Positions 1-7,671 of a stretch of 64,000 nucleotides of DNA are shown piece after piece. Positions within the stretch are counted from its first letter, which is position 1; every line of letters starts with the position of its first letter. Source of the stretch: Dehalobacterium formicoaceticum (GTDB lineage: Bacteria > Bacillota > Dehalobacteriia > Dehalobacteriales > Dehalobacteriaceae); the NCBI RefSeq assembly GCF_002224645.1, contig NZ_CP022121.1, positions 620,001-684,000 of the forward strand. The letters are read 5' to 3'. The notes under the pieces are model-generated. The model was not told the DNA's origin. It saw nothing but the letters and a program-made list of their open reading frames with translations, and ran no database searches. The position numbers and the translations under genes were made by a program.

Positions 1-1017
1 CTTGACAAGCATCATCTTCATAATCATTTTGTCCTCAATTCCGTATCCTTTACGGACGGCAAGCGGTATTACGACAACAATGCCACTTATACCCTCATGC
101 GGCAGACCTCCGACCGTCTGTGCCGGGAATACTCTCTATACGTTATCGAAAACCCGCAAAAAGGCAAATCCAGGCATTACGCCGAATGGAAAGCCGAGCA
201 GGAAGGCAAACCCACCTGGCGTGGCCTCATCCGCGAGGATGTAGATAAAGCAATCTCAGCGTCCATGACCTTCACGCAGTTTATTGCCACCCTCCGCAAA
301 CAGGGCTATGAGGTGAAAACTGGAGTGAAATACATGGCGGTGCGTCCTGCGGGCAAGGAGCGTTTTGTCCGCTTGAAAACTTTGGGAGACAATTACACCG
401 AAGAAGCCATAAAGCAGCGTATTCTTCAAAACCGTGCCCCGAAGCGGCCACAAGCCCTGCCCGAACCTAAGAAAAAACGTTATACTATTCGAGGCGGTGC
501 AAGCCTTAAAAAAGTAAAAAAGCTTACTGGCTTGCAAGCGCTCTATTTTCACTACCTTTACAAAATGGGCATCTTGCCCAAGCACCGCGCGTCCAATAAA
601 CGGACGCATTTTTTATTGCGCGAGGATATCCGGCACATGGAAGAAATCACCGCTCAAACCAAACTACTCTGTACACACCGCATTGAAAACAAAGAGCAGC
701 TTCTCACATTTCGAAACAGCCTGGAGCAGGAAATGGCAGGCTTGTACGACACCCGGAAATCTCTTTACAGCCGAATCCGCCGATGCAAAGACGATGAACA
801 GATAACGGTATATAAGGAACAGATCGCCGGACTTTCGAAAAAGCTGTCCCTGCTCCGGAAGGAGGTGAAGCTATGTGCGGGCATCCTGTCCCGTTCTGAA
901 GAAATGAAGCAGAAACTGCATCAAATAAAACAGGAAGAAATCCAGCAAAGAAAGGAGGAAAAGGCATATGAACAGCGGAGCCGACGCAGCGGACCAAATC
1001 ATCAATATGAGTCTTAA
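1..1017 (+). CDS. Relaxase/mobilization nuclease, C-terminal part (5' end outside window)
   Basis: The reading frame is open from base 1, so the start lies upstream. It begins with a histidine cluster, HLHNHFVLNSV, which matches the metal-binding third motif of MobP-type conjugative relaxases; this is followed by a basic, helical C-terminal region. Such enzymes nick one DNA strand at oriT and pilot it into the recipient. The gene overlaps the next one (PcfB) by 50 bp and heads a run of Tn1549/CTn-type transfer genes on the same strand. The tyrosine and oriT lie outside the window, so integrity cannot be judged. The last 60 residues are strongly coiled and charged. Confidence 0.85.
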   Translation, partial: LDKHHLHNHFVLNSVSFTDGKRYYDNNATYTLMRQTSDRLCREYSLYVIENPQKGKSRHYAEWKAEQEGKPTWRGLIREDVDKAISASMTFTQFIATLRKQGYEVKTGVKYMAVRPAGKERFVRLKTLGDNYTEEAIKQRILQNRAPKRPQALPEPKKKRYTIRGGASLKKVKKLTGLQALYFHYLYKMGILPKHRASNKRTHFLLREDIRHMEEITAQTKLLCTHRIENKEQLLTFRNSLEQEMAGLYDTRKSLYSRIRRCKDDEQITVYKEQIAGLSKKLSLLRKEVKLCAGILSRSEEMKQKLHQIKQEEIQQRKEEKAYEQRSRRSGPNHQYES

Positions 1018-1786
1018 AGGGATTGAGGTGATGGCTAAAATCTCCGGCGAGGGAGCAAAAAACCTTGCCACTTATCTCTATGCCGTTTTGAAAGACCAAA
1101 AAAAGACTAAGGGAAAAGCCCGTCTGGAAGCACTTTTGCGCAGCGGCAAGGAACTGAAAGTCTTTGCGGTCAAGAACGAAGACCTGAAGAAATTCACTCA
1201 GGAGGCTAAACGCTACGGCGTCCTCTATTGCGCCCTCCGTGACAAAAATGACACGGACGGCATGTGCGACATCATGGTACGGACCGAGGATGCCTCCAAA
1301 ATCAACCGTATTGTGGAACGCTTCAAGCTGGCCACCGTGGATACGGCAAGCATCAAGAGCGAAATTGAAAAATCCAGAGCCGCCAAGCAAGCGGAAAAAG
1401 CAGCCGATGAAAAAGCTCCTACCGAAAAAGGAACGCCCGCTGAAAAAAGTGCAGATGATTTTCTGGACGAACTCATGGCAAAGCCCGAACAGCCGGAGCC
1501 GGTAAAGGAGCAGCCCGACAACCCAAACCCCACGACGGCGACGACGGAGAAATCCCATCCGTCCGAGCCTACCTCAGAGCGCAGCGGGAAAGCCGCCGAG
1601 GGTGCTATTGAGCCGCCAAGGAGATCCGTCCGCCAAGAATTATGGGAAATTAAGGCCACTCAAAAGGAACAAGCGGCACAGCCCAAGCGGGAGCCTGCCC
1701 GAGAACAGCCAAAAACCACAAAACAGAATGTCAAACCCAGCAGGCAGCAAAACAAATCCAAAAAACCAAAATCGAAAGCGAGGTAA
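968..1786 (+). CDS. pcfB: PcfB-family conjugation accessory protein (DUF3801)
   Basis: A 272-residue protein with an ATG preceded by AGGAGG. The first about 140 residues are the globular PcfB/DUF3801 region; the last about 130 are a low-complexity tail rich in Lys, Glu, Ala and Pro. In enterococcal pCF10, PcfB links the relaxosome to the coupling protein, and the same role is inferred here from its place between the relaxase and VirD4. Its start lies inside the relaxase gene, suggesting translational coupling. Family assignment rests on length, neighbours and the N-terminal pattern. Confidence 0.75.
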   Translation: MNSGADAADQIINMSLKGIEVMAKISGEGAKNLATYLYAVLKDQKKTKGKARLEALLRSGKELKVFAVKNEDLKKFTQEAKRYGVLYCALRDKNDTDGMCDIMVRTEDASKINRIVERFKLATVDTASIKSEIEKSRAAKQAEKAADEKAPTEKGTPAEKSADDFLDELMAKPEQPEPVKEQPDNPNPTTATTEKSHPSEPTSERSGKAAEGAIEPPRRSVRQELWEIKATQKEQAAQPKREPAREQPKTTKQNVKPSRQQNKSKKPKSKAR

Positions 1787-1791
1787 GTTTT

Positions 1792-2691
1792 ATGAGTAGT
1801 TTCGATGATCTTTTCCGGCAGAAAAACGAACAGCCTGCTTCCCGAAACGACCAGCCTTTTGACAAGGAGGCATGGAAACAGCAAAAGCAGGAACAGCGGG
1901 AAACGGTTTACGCCATGATCGACGATACAGCACTAACCGTGGCACAAGATGGTGCTGCCTTCCAGAAGTACCTGGATGTGCAAAGCCGTTTTGACCGCTA
2001 CAGCGTAGCCAACGCCCTGTTGATCCTTGCACAGAAGCCAGATGCCACCCGTATTGCGGACTTTGACACCTGGAAGGAGCAAGGTGCCTATATCCGCAAA
2101 AAGGAAAGCGGCTTCTACATCTTGGAGCCGGGCGAGGAGTACCAGCGCGATGACGGCACCACCGGCATCAGTTACAATCCCAAAAAGATGTTCGATATTG
2201 CGCAGACCGGGAACAGCCGCAAACGGGAAACCCCGACCTATCCCGATGACCGCACCCGTATCAAAGCGCTGATGGCCCATACACCCGTGCCGATCAGTAT
2301 CAGCGATACCCTGCAGGAAGGCACAAACGCTTTGTACCGTCCGGAAGCAAGAGAAATCCAAGTCCGAAAGGGCATGGACGCAAGCAATATCTTCCGTGCC
2401 CTTTCCCAGGAGCTTGCCCACGCGGAGATGGATAATGGAGACGGAAGCTACAACCGTTCTACTCATGCCTTCCACGCTTATTGCGTGTCCTATATGCTCT
2501 GTAAGCAGTATGGTGTGGACACAAACGGCTATCGCTTTGACCGCGCTCCACAAATGCTGGAGGGCTTAGACGCACAGGAGATCCGCACCGAGCTTTCTGT
2601 CATCCGCGAAGCTGCCAGTGAAATTTCCGGCAGGATGAACCGGATGCTGGCGCAGCAAAGACAGCAAAAACGGCAGGAGCCGGAACGATAG
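1792..2691 (+). CDS. ArdC-like antirestriction / ssDNA-binding protein
   Basis: A 299-residue protein. Residues about 40-145 resemble the ArdC N-terminal single-strand DNA-binding domain (the region with SRFDRYSVANALLILAQ). The C-terminal half resembles the zinc metallopeptidase-like part, but the expected HExxH helix reads QELAHAEM, so only a degenerate HxE is visible. Proteins of this family travel with the relaxase and protect incoming single-stranded DNA from host restriction. It starts 5 bp after pcfB. Catalytic activity of the peptidase part is doubtful from the sequence alone. Confidence 0.7.
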   Translation: MSSFDDLFRQKNEQPASRNDQPFDKEAWKQQKQEQRETVYAMIDDTALTVAQDGAAFQKYLDVQSRFDRYSVANALLILAQKPDATRIADFDTWKEQGAYIRKKESGFYILEPGEEYQRDDGTTGISYNPKKMFDIAQTGNSRKRETPTYPDDRTRIKALMAHTPVPISISDTLQEGTNALYRPEAREIQVRKGMDASNIFRALSQELAHAEMDNGDGSYNRSTHAFHAYCVSYMLCKQYGVDTNGYRFDRAPQMLEGLDAQEIRTELSVIREAASEISGRMNRMLAQQRQQKRQEPER

Positions 2692-2703
2692 GAGGGATTG
2701 CCA

Positions 2704-2895
2704 ATGAAGGAAGAAGAAAGGGTGCTTACCCTGGACGATTACGAATACGGCGTTGTCGTAAACGCTTTGAACGAAATGCGCAACGACTTGATTAAAGAAG
2801 AACGACCCACCGATGCCGTGGATGAGCTTCTTCTCAAAACTATCGACGCCCCAACCAAAAAAGTAAAACGAAGGAACCATGATGAAGCGCGCTGA
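2704..2895 (+). CDS. Small acidic conserved ICE protein, unknown function
   Basis: A 63-residue acidic protein between ardC-like and virD4. The ATG at 2704 is chosen over the TTG at 2698 because a strong GGAGGG ends seven bases upstream of the ATG. It overlaps the start of the coupling-protein gene by 17 bp, so it is probably translated in the same mRNA. No domain or motif is recognised. Similar small proteins occur at this position in Tn1549-type elements. Confidence 0.6.
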   Translation: MKEEERVLTLDDYEYGVVVNALNEMRNDLIKEERPTDAVDELLLKTIDAPTKKVKRRNHDEAR

Positions 2896-4645
2896 AACCG
2901 CAAGAAGTAACCTGATACTTTTTGCGGTTTTTTTAATTCCGGTGGTATGGGCGGCTTTGCTTACCGCCCCTTCCCTGTCGGGCGGACTTCCCGAAATCCT
3001 TGCCAATCTCACGGCGGCAATGAACAACCCGTTTCATATCCGATGGGTGGACGATTCGTTAAAGTGCATCCTACTTTTTGTCACCGCCTATTGTCTGGGC
3101 ATCGGGATTTATCTTTCCACCAAACGCAATTACCGGCGAAGGGAGGAACACGGCAGCGCTCGCTGGGGCGGCGCGGCGGCTGTCTGCAAGAAATACCGGG
3201 ACAAAGACCCTCAGAAAAACAAAATCCTTACACAGAATGTCCGCATCGGCCTGGACGGAAGGAAGCACAAACGGAACCTGAATGTGCTGGTGGTAGGCGG
3301 CTCCGGTTCAGGCAAGACGAGATTTTACGCAAAACCCAACGTCATGCAGGCCAACACCTCTTTTGTCGTCCTCGACCCGAAAGGAGAAATCCTGCGGGAC
3401 ACAGGGAACTTACTCAAAACCAAAGGTTATGAAATCAAAGTGCTGGATTTAATCAACATGCACCTGTCTCATTGCTACAACCCCTTTGCCTATTTGCAGG
3501 ATGATAAGGATGTGTTAAAGCTGGTGACAAATCTGATTAGAAACACTACCCCTAAAGGCTCCAACACTAACGATCCCTTTTGGGAGCGCTCCGAAACCGC
3601 GCTACTGGAGGCATTGATTCTCTACCTGCTCTATGAAGCGCCACCGGAGGAGCAAAACTTCCCAATGGTCATGGAAATGATCGCCGCCGCTGAAGTCCGG
3701 GAGGATGACGAAACCTATCAAAGCCCCCTGGATGAACTGTTTGAACGGCTGGAAATGCGCGAGCCGGAGCATCTGGCGGTCAAGCAGTACAACATCTTCA
3801 AGCTGGCGGCAGGCAAGACAGCCAAAAGCATTCTTATTAGCCTGGGTGTGCGACTGGAGAAATTCAATCTGGCTTCCATCGCCGGAATTACAACCACAGA
3901 CGAATTGGAGCTCCCTTCTATTGGAGAACGCAAAACGGCACTTTTTGCCGTAATCCCTGATAATGACAGCAGTTTCAATTTTATCGTTGGAATGCTCTAC
4001 ACACAGCTTTTCCAAAGCCTTATGTATCTTGCCGATTATCATCATGCAGGACGCTTGCCCATCCATGTCCATTTTGTCATGGACGAATTTTCCAACGTCG
4101 CCTTGCCGGATGAATTTGACAAGCTGCTCTCCACCATGCGTTCCCGCGAAATATCGGTTTCTATTATCCTACAAAACCTGGCGCAATTAAAAGCCCTTTT
4201 TAAGGACACATGGGAGTCCATCGTCGGAAACTGCGACGAATTTCTGTACCTTGGCGGCAACGAGCAGTCCACCCACAAGTATGTGTCCGAGCTTTTAGGC
4301 AAGGAAACTATCGACACTAATACCTATGGGCTGAGCAAGGGCAGAAACGGTAGTTATTCCACCAATTATCAGCAGTCCGGTCGGGAGCTTCTCACCCCCG
4401 ACGAGGTAAGGATGCTGGACAATCGTTACGCCCTGCTGTTCATCCGGGGAGAACGGGCAGTGATGGACGACAAATACGATATTCTCAAACACCCCAATCT
4501 GAAACTGACCGTTGATGGCAACGGTGAACCATTCCGACACGGAGGTGTGGAAAGTGCCCTGGACTGGAGAACTGTGCTATTGAACGAAGGAAGCGATTAC
4601 GAGCTTCTCTCTGAGGATGAACTCGAAACCTTAATGCAATCTTGA
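2879..4645 (+). CDS. virD4: Type IV coupling protein, VirD4/TraG family
   Basis: A 588-residue inner-membrane ATPase. Two hydrophobic helices lie near residues 11-33 and 61-80. Walker A is GGSGSGKT at residues 140-147, and a Walker B-like VMDEFSNV appears near residue 400. The family docks the relaxase-DNA complex on the type IV secretion channel and energises transfer. Length and motif spacing are normal for Gram-positive VirD4 proteins. It is followed 26 bp later by the pilin-like gene, in an operon-like run with pcfB and the relaxase. Confidence 0.92.
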   Translation: MMKRAETARSNLILFAVFLIPVVWAALLTAPSLSGGLPEILANLTAAMNNPFHIRWVDDSLKCILLFVTAYCLGIGIYLSTKRNYRRREEHGSARWGGAAAVCKKYRDKDPQKNKILTQNVRIGLDGRKHKRNLNVLVVGGSGSGKTRFYAKPNVMQANTSFVVLDPKGEILRDTGNLLKTKGYEIKVLDLINMHLSHCYNPFAYLQDDKDVLKLVTNLIRNTTPKGSNTNDPFWERSETALLEALILYLLYEAPPEEQNFPMVMEMIAAAEVREDDETYQSPLDELFERLEMREPEHLAVKQYNIFKLAAGKTAKSILISLGVRLEKFNLASIAGITTTDELELPSIGERKTALFAVIPDNDSSFNFIVGMLYTQLFQSLMYLADYHHAGRLPIHVHFVMDEFSNVALPDEFDKLLSTMRSREISVSIILQNLAQLKALFKDTWESIVGNCDEFLYLGGNEQSTHKYVSELLGKETIDTNTYGLSKGRNGSYSTNYQQSGRELLTPDEVRMLDNRYALLFIRGERAVMDDKYDILKHPNLKLTVDGNGEPFRHGGVESALDWRTVLLNEGSDYELLSEDELETLMQS

Positions 4646-4671
4646 AAAACAATATATGGAGGTATGATCTT

Positions 4672-4980
4672 ATGAAAATGTCCAAGAGAACCAAGATGAC
4701 TTTTGCCATCTACTGCGCATTGGTACTAATTGTTACTCTCTTTGCCGCACCGGCCTACGCTGCAAATGATCCGCTGACCGTCGTCAACAACCTGTCCAAC
4801 TTCATATTCGGGCTGATCCGGGCTATTGGGATGATTCTTTTAGGCTTCGGCATCGTGCAGATCGGCCTTTCCCTCAAATCCCATGACCCATCCCAAAGGG
4901 CCAACGGCTTCTTGACCCTTGCGGGCGGCGTTATCATCACCTTTGCAAAGGAAATACTGAACCTCATCGTAGGAGGTTGA
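4672..4980 (+). CDS. Maff2-family/VirB2-like small membrane protein
   Basis: A 102-residue protein with a signal-like N-terminus (hydrophobic stretch ending AAPAYA, a plausible signal peptidase site) followed by two further membrane helices. This matches the Maff2 family, regarded as the VirB2/TrbC-type pilin position of Tn1549-like elements. ATG 4672 is preferred because GGAGG lies nine bases upstream; an in-frame TTG at 4642 has no such site. It probably forms part of the membrane channel. Confidence 0.7.
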   Translation: MKMSKRTKMTFAIYCALVLIVTLFAAPAYAANDPLTVVNNLSNFIFGLIRAIGMILLGFGIVQIGLSLKSHDPSQRANGFLTLAGGVIITFAKEILNLIVGG

Positions 4981-4985
4981 TCGCT

Positions 4986-5213
4986 ATGTTTAACAAATTC
5001 CCCATCAATGAAAAAATGCACATACATTCACTTGACGGCGAACTGCGGGAAGCTACCATCCTAAAGAGGCTGGGTGACAACGATTATCTTGCCGAATACA
5101 ACGGCGTCAAGTGCCATGCAATTTACAACCCCTTTGTCAATAAATTCTATGTGGATGACAAGTATGGCGTCATCAGGGACAAATTGCCCGGCAGGGATGA
5201 ACCATGCCGTTAA
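4986..5213 (+). CDS. Small conserved ICE protein, unknown function
   Basis: A 75-residue soluble protein between the pilin-like and virB6 genes. AGGAGG overlaps the end of the previous gene and lies nine bases before ATG 4986, so the two are probably co-translated. The sequence looks like a compact beta-rich fold (HSLDGELREATILKRL, then YNGVKCHAIYNPF). No family is recognised and no catalytic motif is seen. Confidence 0.6.
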   Translation: MFNKFPINEKMHIHSLDGELREATILKRLGDNDYLAEYNGVKCHAIYNPFVNKFYVDDKYGVIRDKLPGRDEPCR

Positions 5214-5228
5214 CAATCACAAAGGCAG

Positions 5229-5256
5229 GCCCGCGCTTCATGCGCGGGCTTTGCTT
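5229..5256 (+). terminator. GC-rich hairpin between small ICE gene and virB6
   Basis: GCCCGCGC and GCGCGGGC form a perfect 8-bp stem with a 5-nt loop. It is followed by TTTGCTTTG rather than a clean T-run. It could be an attenuating terminator or an mRNA-processing hairpin inside the transfer operon, since the next gene continues in the same direction 25 bp later. Confidence 0.5.
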
Positions 5257-5275
5257 TGAAATGAGGTGAGTTTAT

Positions 5276-6115
5276 TTGGGAAGCGGCAACTGGGTAATTG
5301 ATAATTTGAACAATGCACTGGAAACCTGGAATAACAAACTGGCGGAGATCTGGCAGCTTGTGACCCAATCCCCCACGGAATTCAAAGGCGGCGGTATCTG
5401 GAACGTTATTGTGAATATACACGGAGCGCTGCAGGCCATCGGCCTTGCCCTGCTGGTACTGTTTTTCGTTATCGGCGTGGTCAAGACCTGCGGCAGTTTT
5501 GCAGAAGTCAAAAAGCCCGAACACGCCTTAAAGCTATTCATACGTTTTGCCCTGGCAAAAGCTGTTGTAACCTACGGGCTGGAGCTGATGATGGCACTAT
5601 TAGACATTGTACAGGGGATTATCTCCACCATTATGAGCAGCGCAGGCTTTGGCACAACAACCGAATCTGTTTTGCCAGACACCATCGTGCAGGCCATTGA
5701 GAATTGCAGCTTTTGGGAAAGTATCCCGTTGTGGGCGGTGACGCTGATCGGTGGCCTGTTTATCACGGTACTGTCCTTCATTATGATTATGTCGGTGTAT
5801 GGGCGGTTTTTTAAATTGTATTTATACACGGCAATCGCCCCTGTGCCTTTGGCCTCCTTTGCCGGAGAACCGAGCCAGAGCATCGGCAAATCCTTTTTGA
5901 AAGGCTATGCCGCCGTCTGTCTGGAAGGGGCGATCATTGTGCTTGCCTGTGTCATTTTTTCTGTCTTTGCTTCCTCCCCGCCGGTGGTGGATACCAGCGT
6001 CAGCGCTGTCACAATGGTATGGTCCTATGTAGGAGAGTTGATCTTCAATATGTTGGTGCTGGTCGGAGCAGTGAAAATGGCCGACCGGGTGGTGCGGGAG
6101 ATGATGGGATTATAA
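5276..6115 (+). CDS. VirB6/TrbL-like conjugal transfer membrane protein
   Basis: A 279-residue polytopic membrane protein starting at TTG after GAGGTGAG. Hydrophobic segments occur near residues 47-67, 85-110, 155-185, 190-205, 218-240 and 250-270, with a short polar C-terminus. This topology, and its place between the pilin-like gene and the PrgI/VirB4 pair, fits the VirB6/TrbL-type channel component of Tn1549-like elements. It is the last gene before the inverted XRE divergon interrupts the operon. Confidence 0.75.
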   Translation: MGSGNWVIDNLNNALETWNNKLAEIWQLVTQSPTEFKGGGIWNVIVNIHGALQAIGLALLVLFFVIGVVKTCGSFAEVKKPEHALKLFIRFALAKAVVTYGLELMMALLDIVQGIISTIMSSAGFGTTTESVLPDTIVQAIENCSFWESIPLWAVTLIGGLFITVLSFIMIMSVYGRFFKLYLYTAIAPVPLASFAGEPSQSIGKSFLKGYAAVCLEGAIIVLACVIFSVFASSPPVVDTSVSAVTMVWSYVGELIFNMLVLVGAVKMADRVVREMMGL

Positions 6116-6143
6116 GGGAGATCGGGTATTACAGTCCGTATCC

Positions 6144-6554
6144 TCATATATCCTTGAACTGAACACCCTCCCCATAAACAACAGGCTCCCCTGTTCTTGG
6201 ATCAAGCAAATCCCCATGCTCGTTAAACTGAATTTTGTCAAGAGGTACGCCCATCTCTCTTGCCCGTCGGATTTGCCATGCGGCATCATCTTCAAGGTAT
6301 TTCTCATCACGTTTGCGTCGTATCGCCTTTATAAGCGACACAATCCAGCTTAACATGGTCAAGCCAAGCAGCGAGAAAAGAATGATGAATGCTAAAGTCT
6401 CATGTTCTCCTGCCCACTTGTTCAGCACGGTACTGAACAGTAGGAAGCAAAGAATGGGAATCGTCAGCCGGATTTTTCCGGCTACTTTAAATATAAAAGA
6501 GAGAATGAGCAATCCCGCCGTAATGCAAAGTGAAATAATTGCTGCAATTGGCAT
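6144..6554 (-). CDS. Small membrane protein in XRE divergon
   Basis: A 136-residue protein with four hydrophobic helices in the first about 85 residues and a charged cytosolic tail. The tail contains LEDDAAWQIRRAREMG followed by a segment resembling DPRTGEPVVYGEG. ATG 6554 is chosen because AAAGGAGTG lies just upstream. It is downstream of, and on the same strand as, the XRE regulator, 83 bp away, so the two probably form one transcript. It lies inside the transfer region but against its direction, as if inserted as a cassette. Function unknown. Confidence 0.6.
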   Translation of the reverse strand: MPIAAIISLCITAGLLILSFIFKVAGKIRLTIPILCFLLFSTVLNKWAGEHETLAFIILFSLLGLTMLSWIVSLIKAIRRKRDEKYLEDDAAWQIRRAREMGVPLDKIQFNEHGDLLDPRTGEPVVYGEGVQFKDI

Positions 6555-6637
6555 AATGGACACTCCTTTCCATGTAGTCTGTATATTTCCATTATCACAT
6601 ATGTAAAAGAGAAATGGAAGACTGTCCCAATTACAGA

Positions 6638-6880
6638 CTATTTTATCTCCTGCTCCAGATTGGAGAACAAGTCGCAATCAAAAAAATCTCTAACACTGAT
6701 TCCCAGTCCGTCGCACAGCTTTTTAATAGTGGCAATCCCCGCATTATAGGTTGTGCCGCTTACTATATCATTTACAGTCGATTGTGTGACGCCTGAAATG
6801 TTACTGAGAGCGTTGATTGTCAGATTTCGTTCCCTGCACAATCTTTCAATGCGTTTGGTTACTGCTTGAGAAATATTCAT
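6638..6880 (-). CDS. XRE-family helix-turn-helix regulator
   Basis: An 80-residue protein consisting almost wholly of one HTH_XRE domain. The recognition region reads INALSNISGVTQSTVNDIVSG, and the end is acidic. ATG 6880 has an AGGTGAT ribosome site. Three matching palindromes lie directly upstream (6894-6996), so it very likely represses its own promoter and the divergent gene at 7043. Single-domain XRE proteins of this size commonly keep mobile elements quiet; that role is inferred. Confidence 0.85.
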   Translation of the reverse strand: MNISQAVTKRIERLCRERNLTINALSNISGVTQSTVNDIVSGTTYNAGIATIKKLCDGLGISVRDFFDCDLFSNLEQEIK

Positions 6881-6893
6881 TGTATCACCTCTA

Positions 6894-6999
6894 AACGTTA
6901 TTCCGTTAATCAAAGAATATCAATTTACACTCTATATGTTTAACGGAATACCGTTGAAATAGACATAGAGGTAACTTATACTAACGGTATATCGTTAAG
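6894..6999. promoter_or_regulatory. Three palindromic operator-like sites in a divergent intergenic region
   Basis: The 15-bp core TAACGGWATAnCGTT occurs three times: as its reverse complement at 6894-6908, and directly at 6941-6955 and 6982-6996. Each is a near-perfect inverted repeat of TAACG/CGTTA, with centres 47 and 41 bp apart (roughly four helical turns). They lie between the XRE gene and the divergent small gene. The most direct reading is cooperative binding of the XRE dimer to control both promoters. Confidence 0.75.
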
Positions 7000-7042
7000 A
7001 TTAGGATTCTTCAACGTGAATAAAGCAAAAGGGGGTTTTAGT

Positions 7043-7240
7043 TTGAAACATGAAAATTACAATAACGAACTGGAAAAAGAGAAAGAAAAACTTAACAGGC
7101 TTGCGGATAAAGCCTTGGAAAGTGGTATCCCTCTCACACAGGATGAAGCATTTATGGCTCAGAACCGCAAGGTAGATGAGTTGATAGTAAAAATACAAAT
7201 GGAGAAGGAACGACACCGAAATAAACAGCGGGAACGATAA
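7043..7240 (+). CDS. Spo0E-like small coiled protein (tentative)
   Basis: A 65-residue charged protein. TTG 7043 is chosen because GGGGGT lies just upstream; an in-frame GTG at 7016 has no ribosome site. The pattern of a helix, a short turn, then AFMAQNRKVDELIVKIQ resembles Spo0E aspartyl-phosphatases, which dephosphorylate Spo0A, but the usual Ser-Gln-x-Leu-Asp signature is only partly kept. It is divergent from the XRE gene and downstream of the three palindromes, with a terminator directly behind it, so it looks like a single-gene transcript. Confidence 0.45.
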   Translation: MKHENYNNELEKEKEKLNRLADKALESGIPLTQDEAFMAQNRKVDELIVKIQMEKERHRNKQRER

Positions 7241-7252
7241 GTCAAGCAATCC

Positions 7253-7290
7253 AATAGCGCTTAGTTAGATATGAGGCGCTATTTTTATTT
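7253..7290 (+). terminator. Rho-independent terminator after the small Spo0E-like gene
   Basis: AATAGCGC pairs with GCGCTATT across a 15-nt loop and is followed by TTTATTT. It separates the small regulatory gene from the resumed transfer operon; the PrgI gene follows with its own GGAGGTGA site. Confidence 0.75.
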
Positions 7291-7305
7291 GGAGGTGATT
7301 GAGTT

Positions 7306-7671
7306 TTGGAAGTCAAGATTAACCGGGAAATCCGGGATTATACCGAAAGCATGTTTTTTGGACTGTCTCTACGGCAGTTCATTTTTTCTGTTCTTGCCGT
7401 TGGGATAGCCGTGGGCATCTACTTAGGTCTGCGGAGTTACTTCGGCACGGAAACCGTAAGCTGGATGTGCATTTTGGGAGCTGCCCCCTTCGCGGCGCTC
7501 GGCTTTATCAAGTACCACGGTATGACGGCAGAGCAGTTTCTATGGGCGTATATCAAATCGGAATTTCTCATGCCTAAAAAACTGACCTTTTATCCGACCA
7601 ACATTTACTTTGAAGCGCTCAAAAACGTTATTGCAAATCATGAAAAGGAGGAATTGAAACGCCATGATTAA
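7306..7671 (+). CDS. prgI: PrgI-family (VirB3-like) conjugation protein
   Basis: A 121-residue protein starting at TTG after GGAGGTGATTGAG. Two membrane helices lie near residues 22-45 and 52-70, followed by a short soluble tail. This is the typical form of PrgI, the Gram-positive counterpart of VirB3, which anchors the VirB4 ATPase to the membrane. Its last codons overlap the virB4 start by 8 bp, as usual for this pair. Confidence 0.85.
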   Translation: MEVKINREIRDYTESMFFGLSLRQFIFSVLAVGIAVGIYLGLRSYFGTETVSWMCILGAAPFAALGFIKYHGMTAEQFLWAYIKSEFLMPKKLTFYPTNIYFEALKNVIANHEKEELKRHD

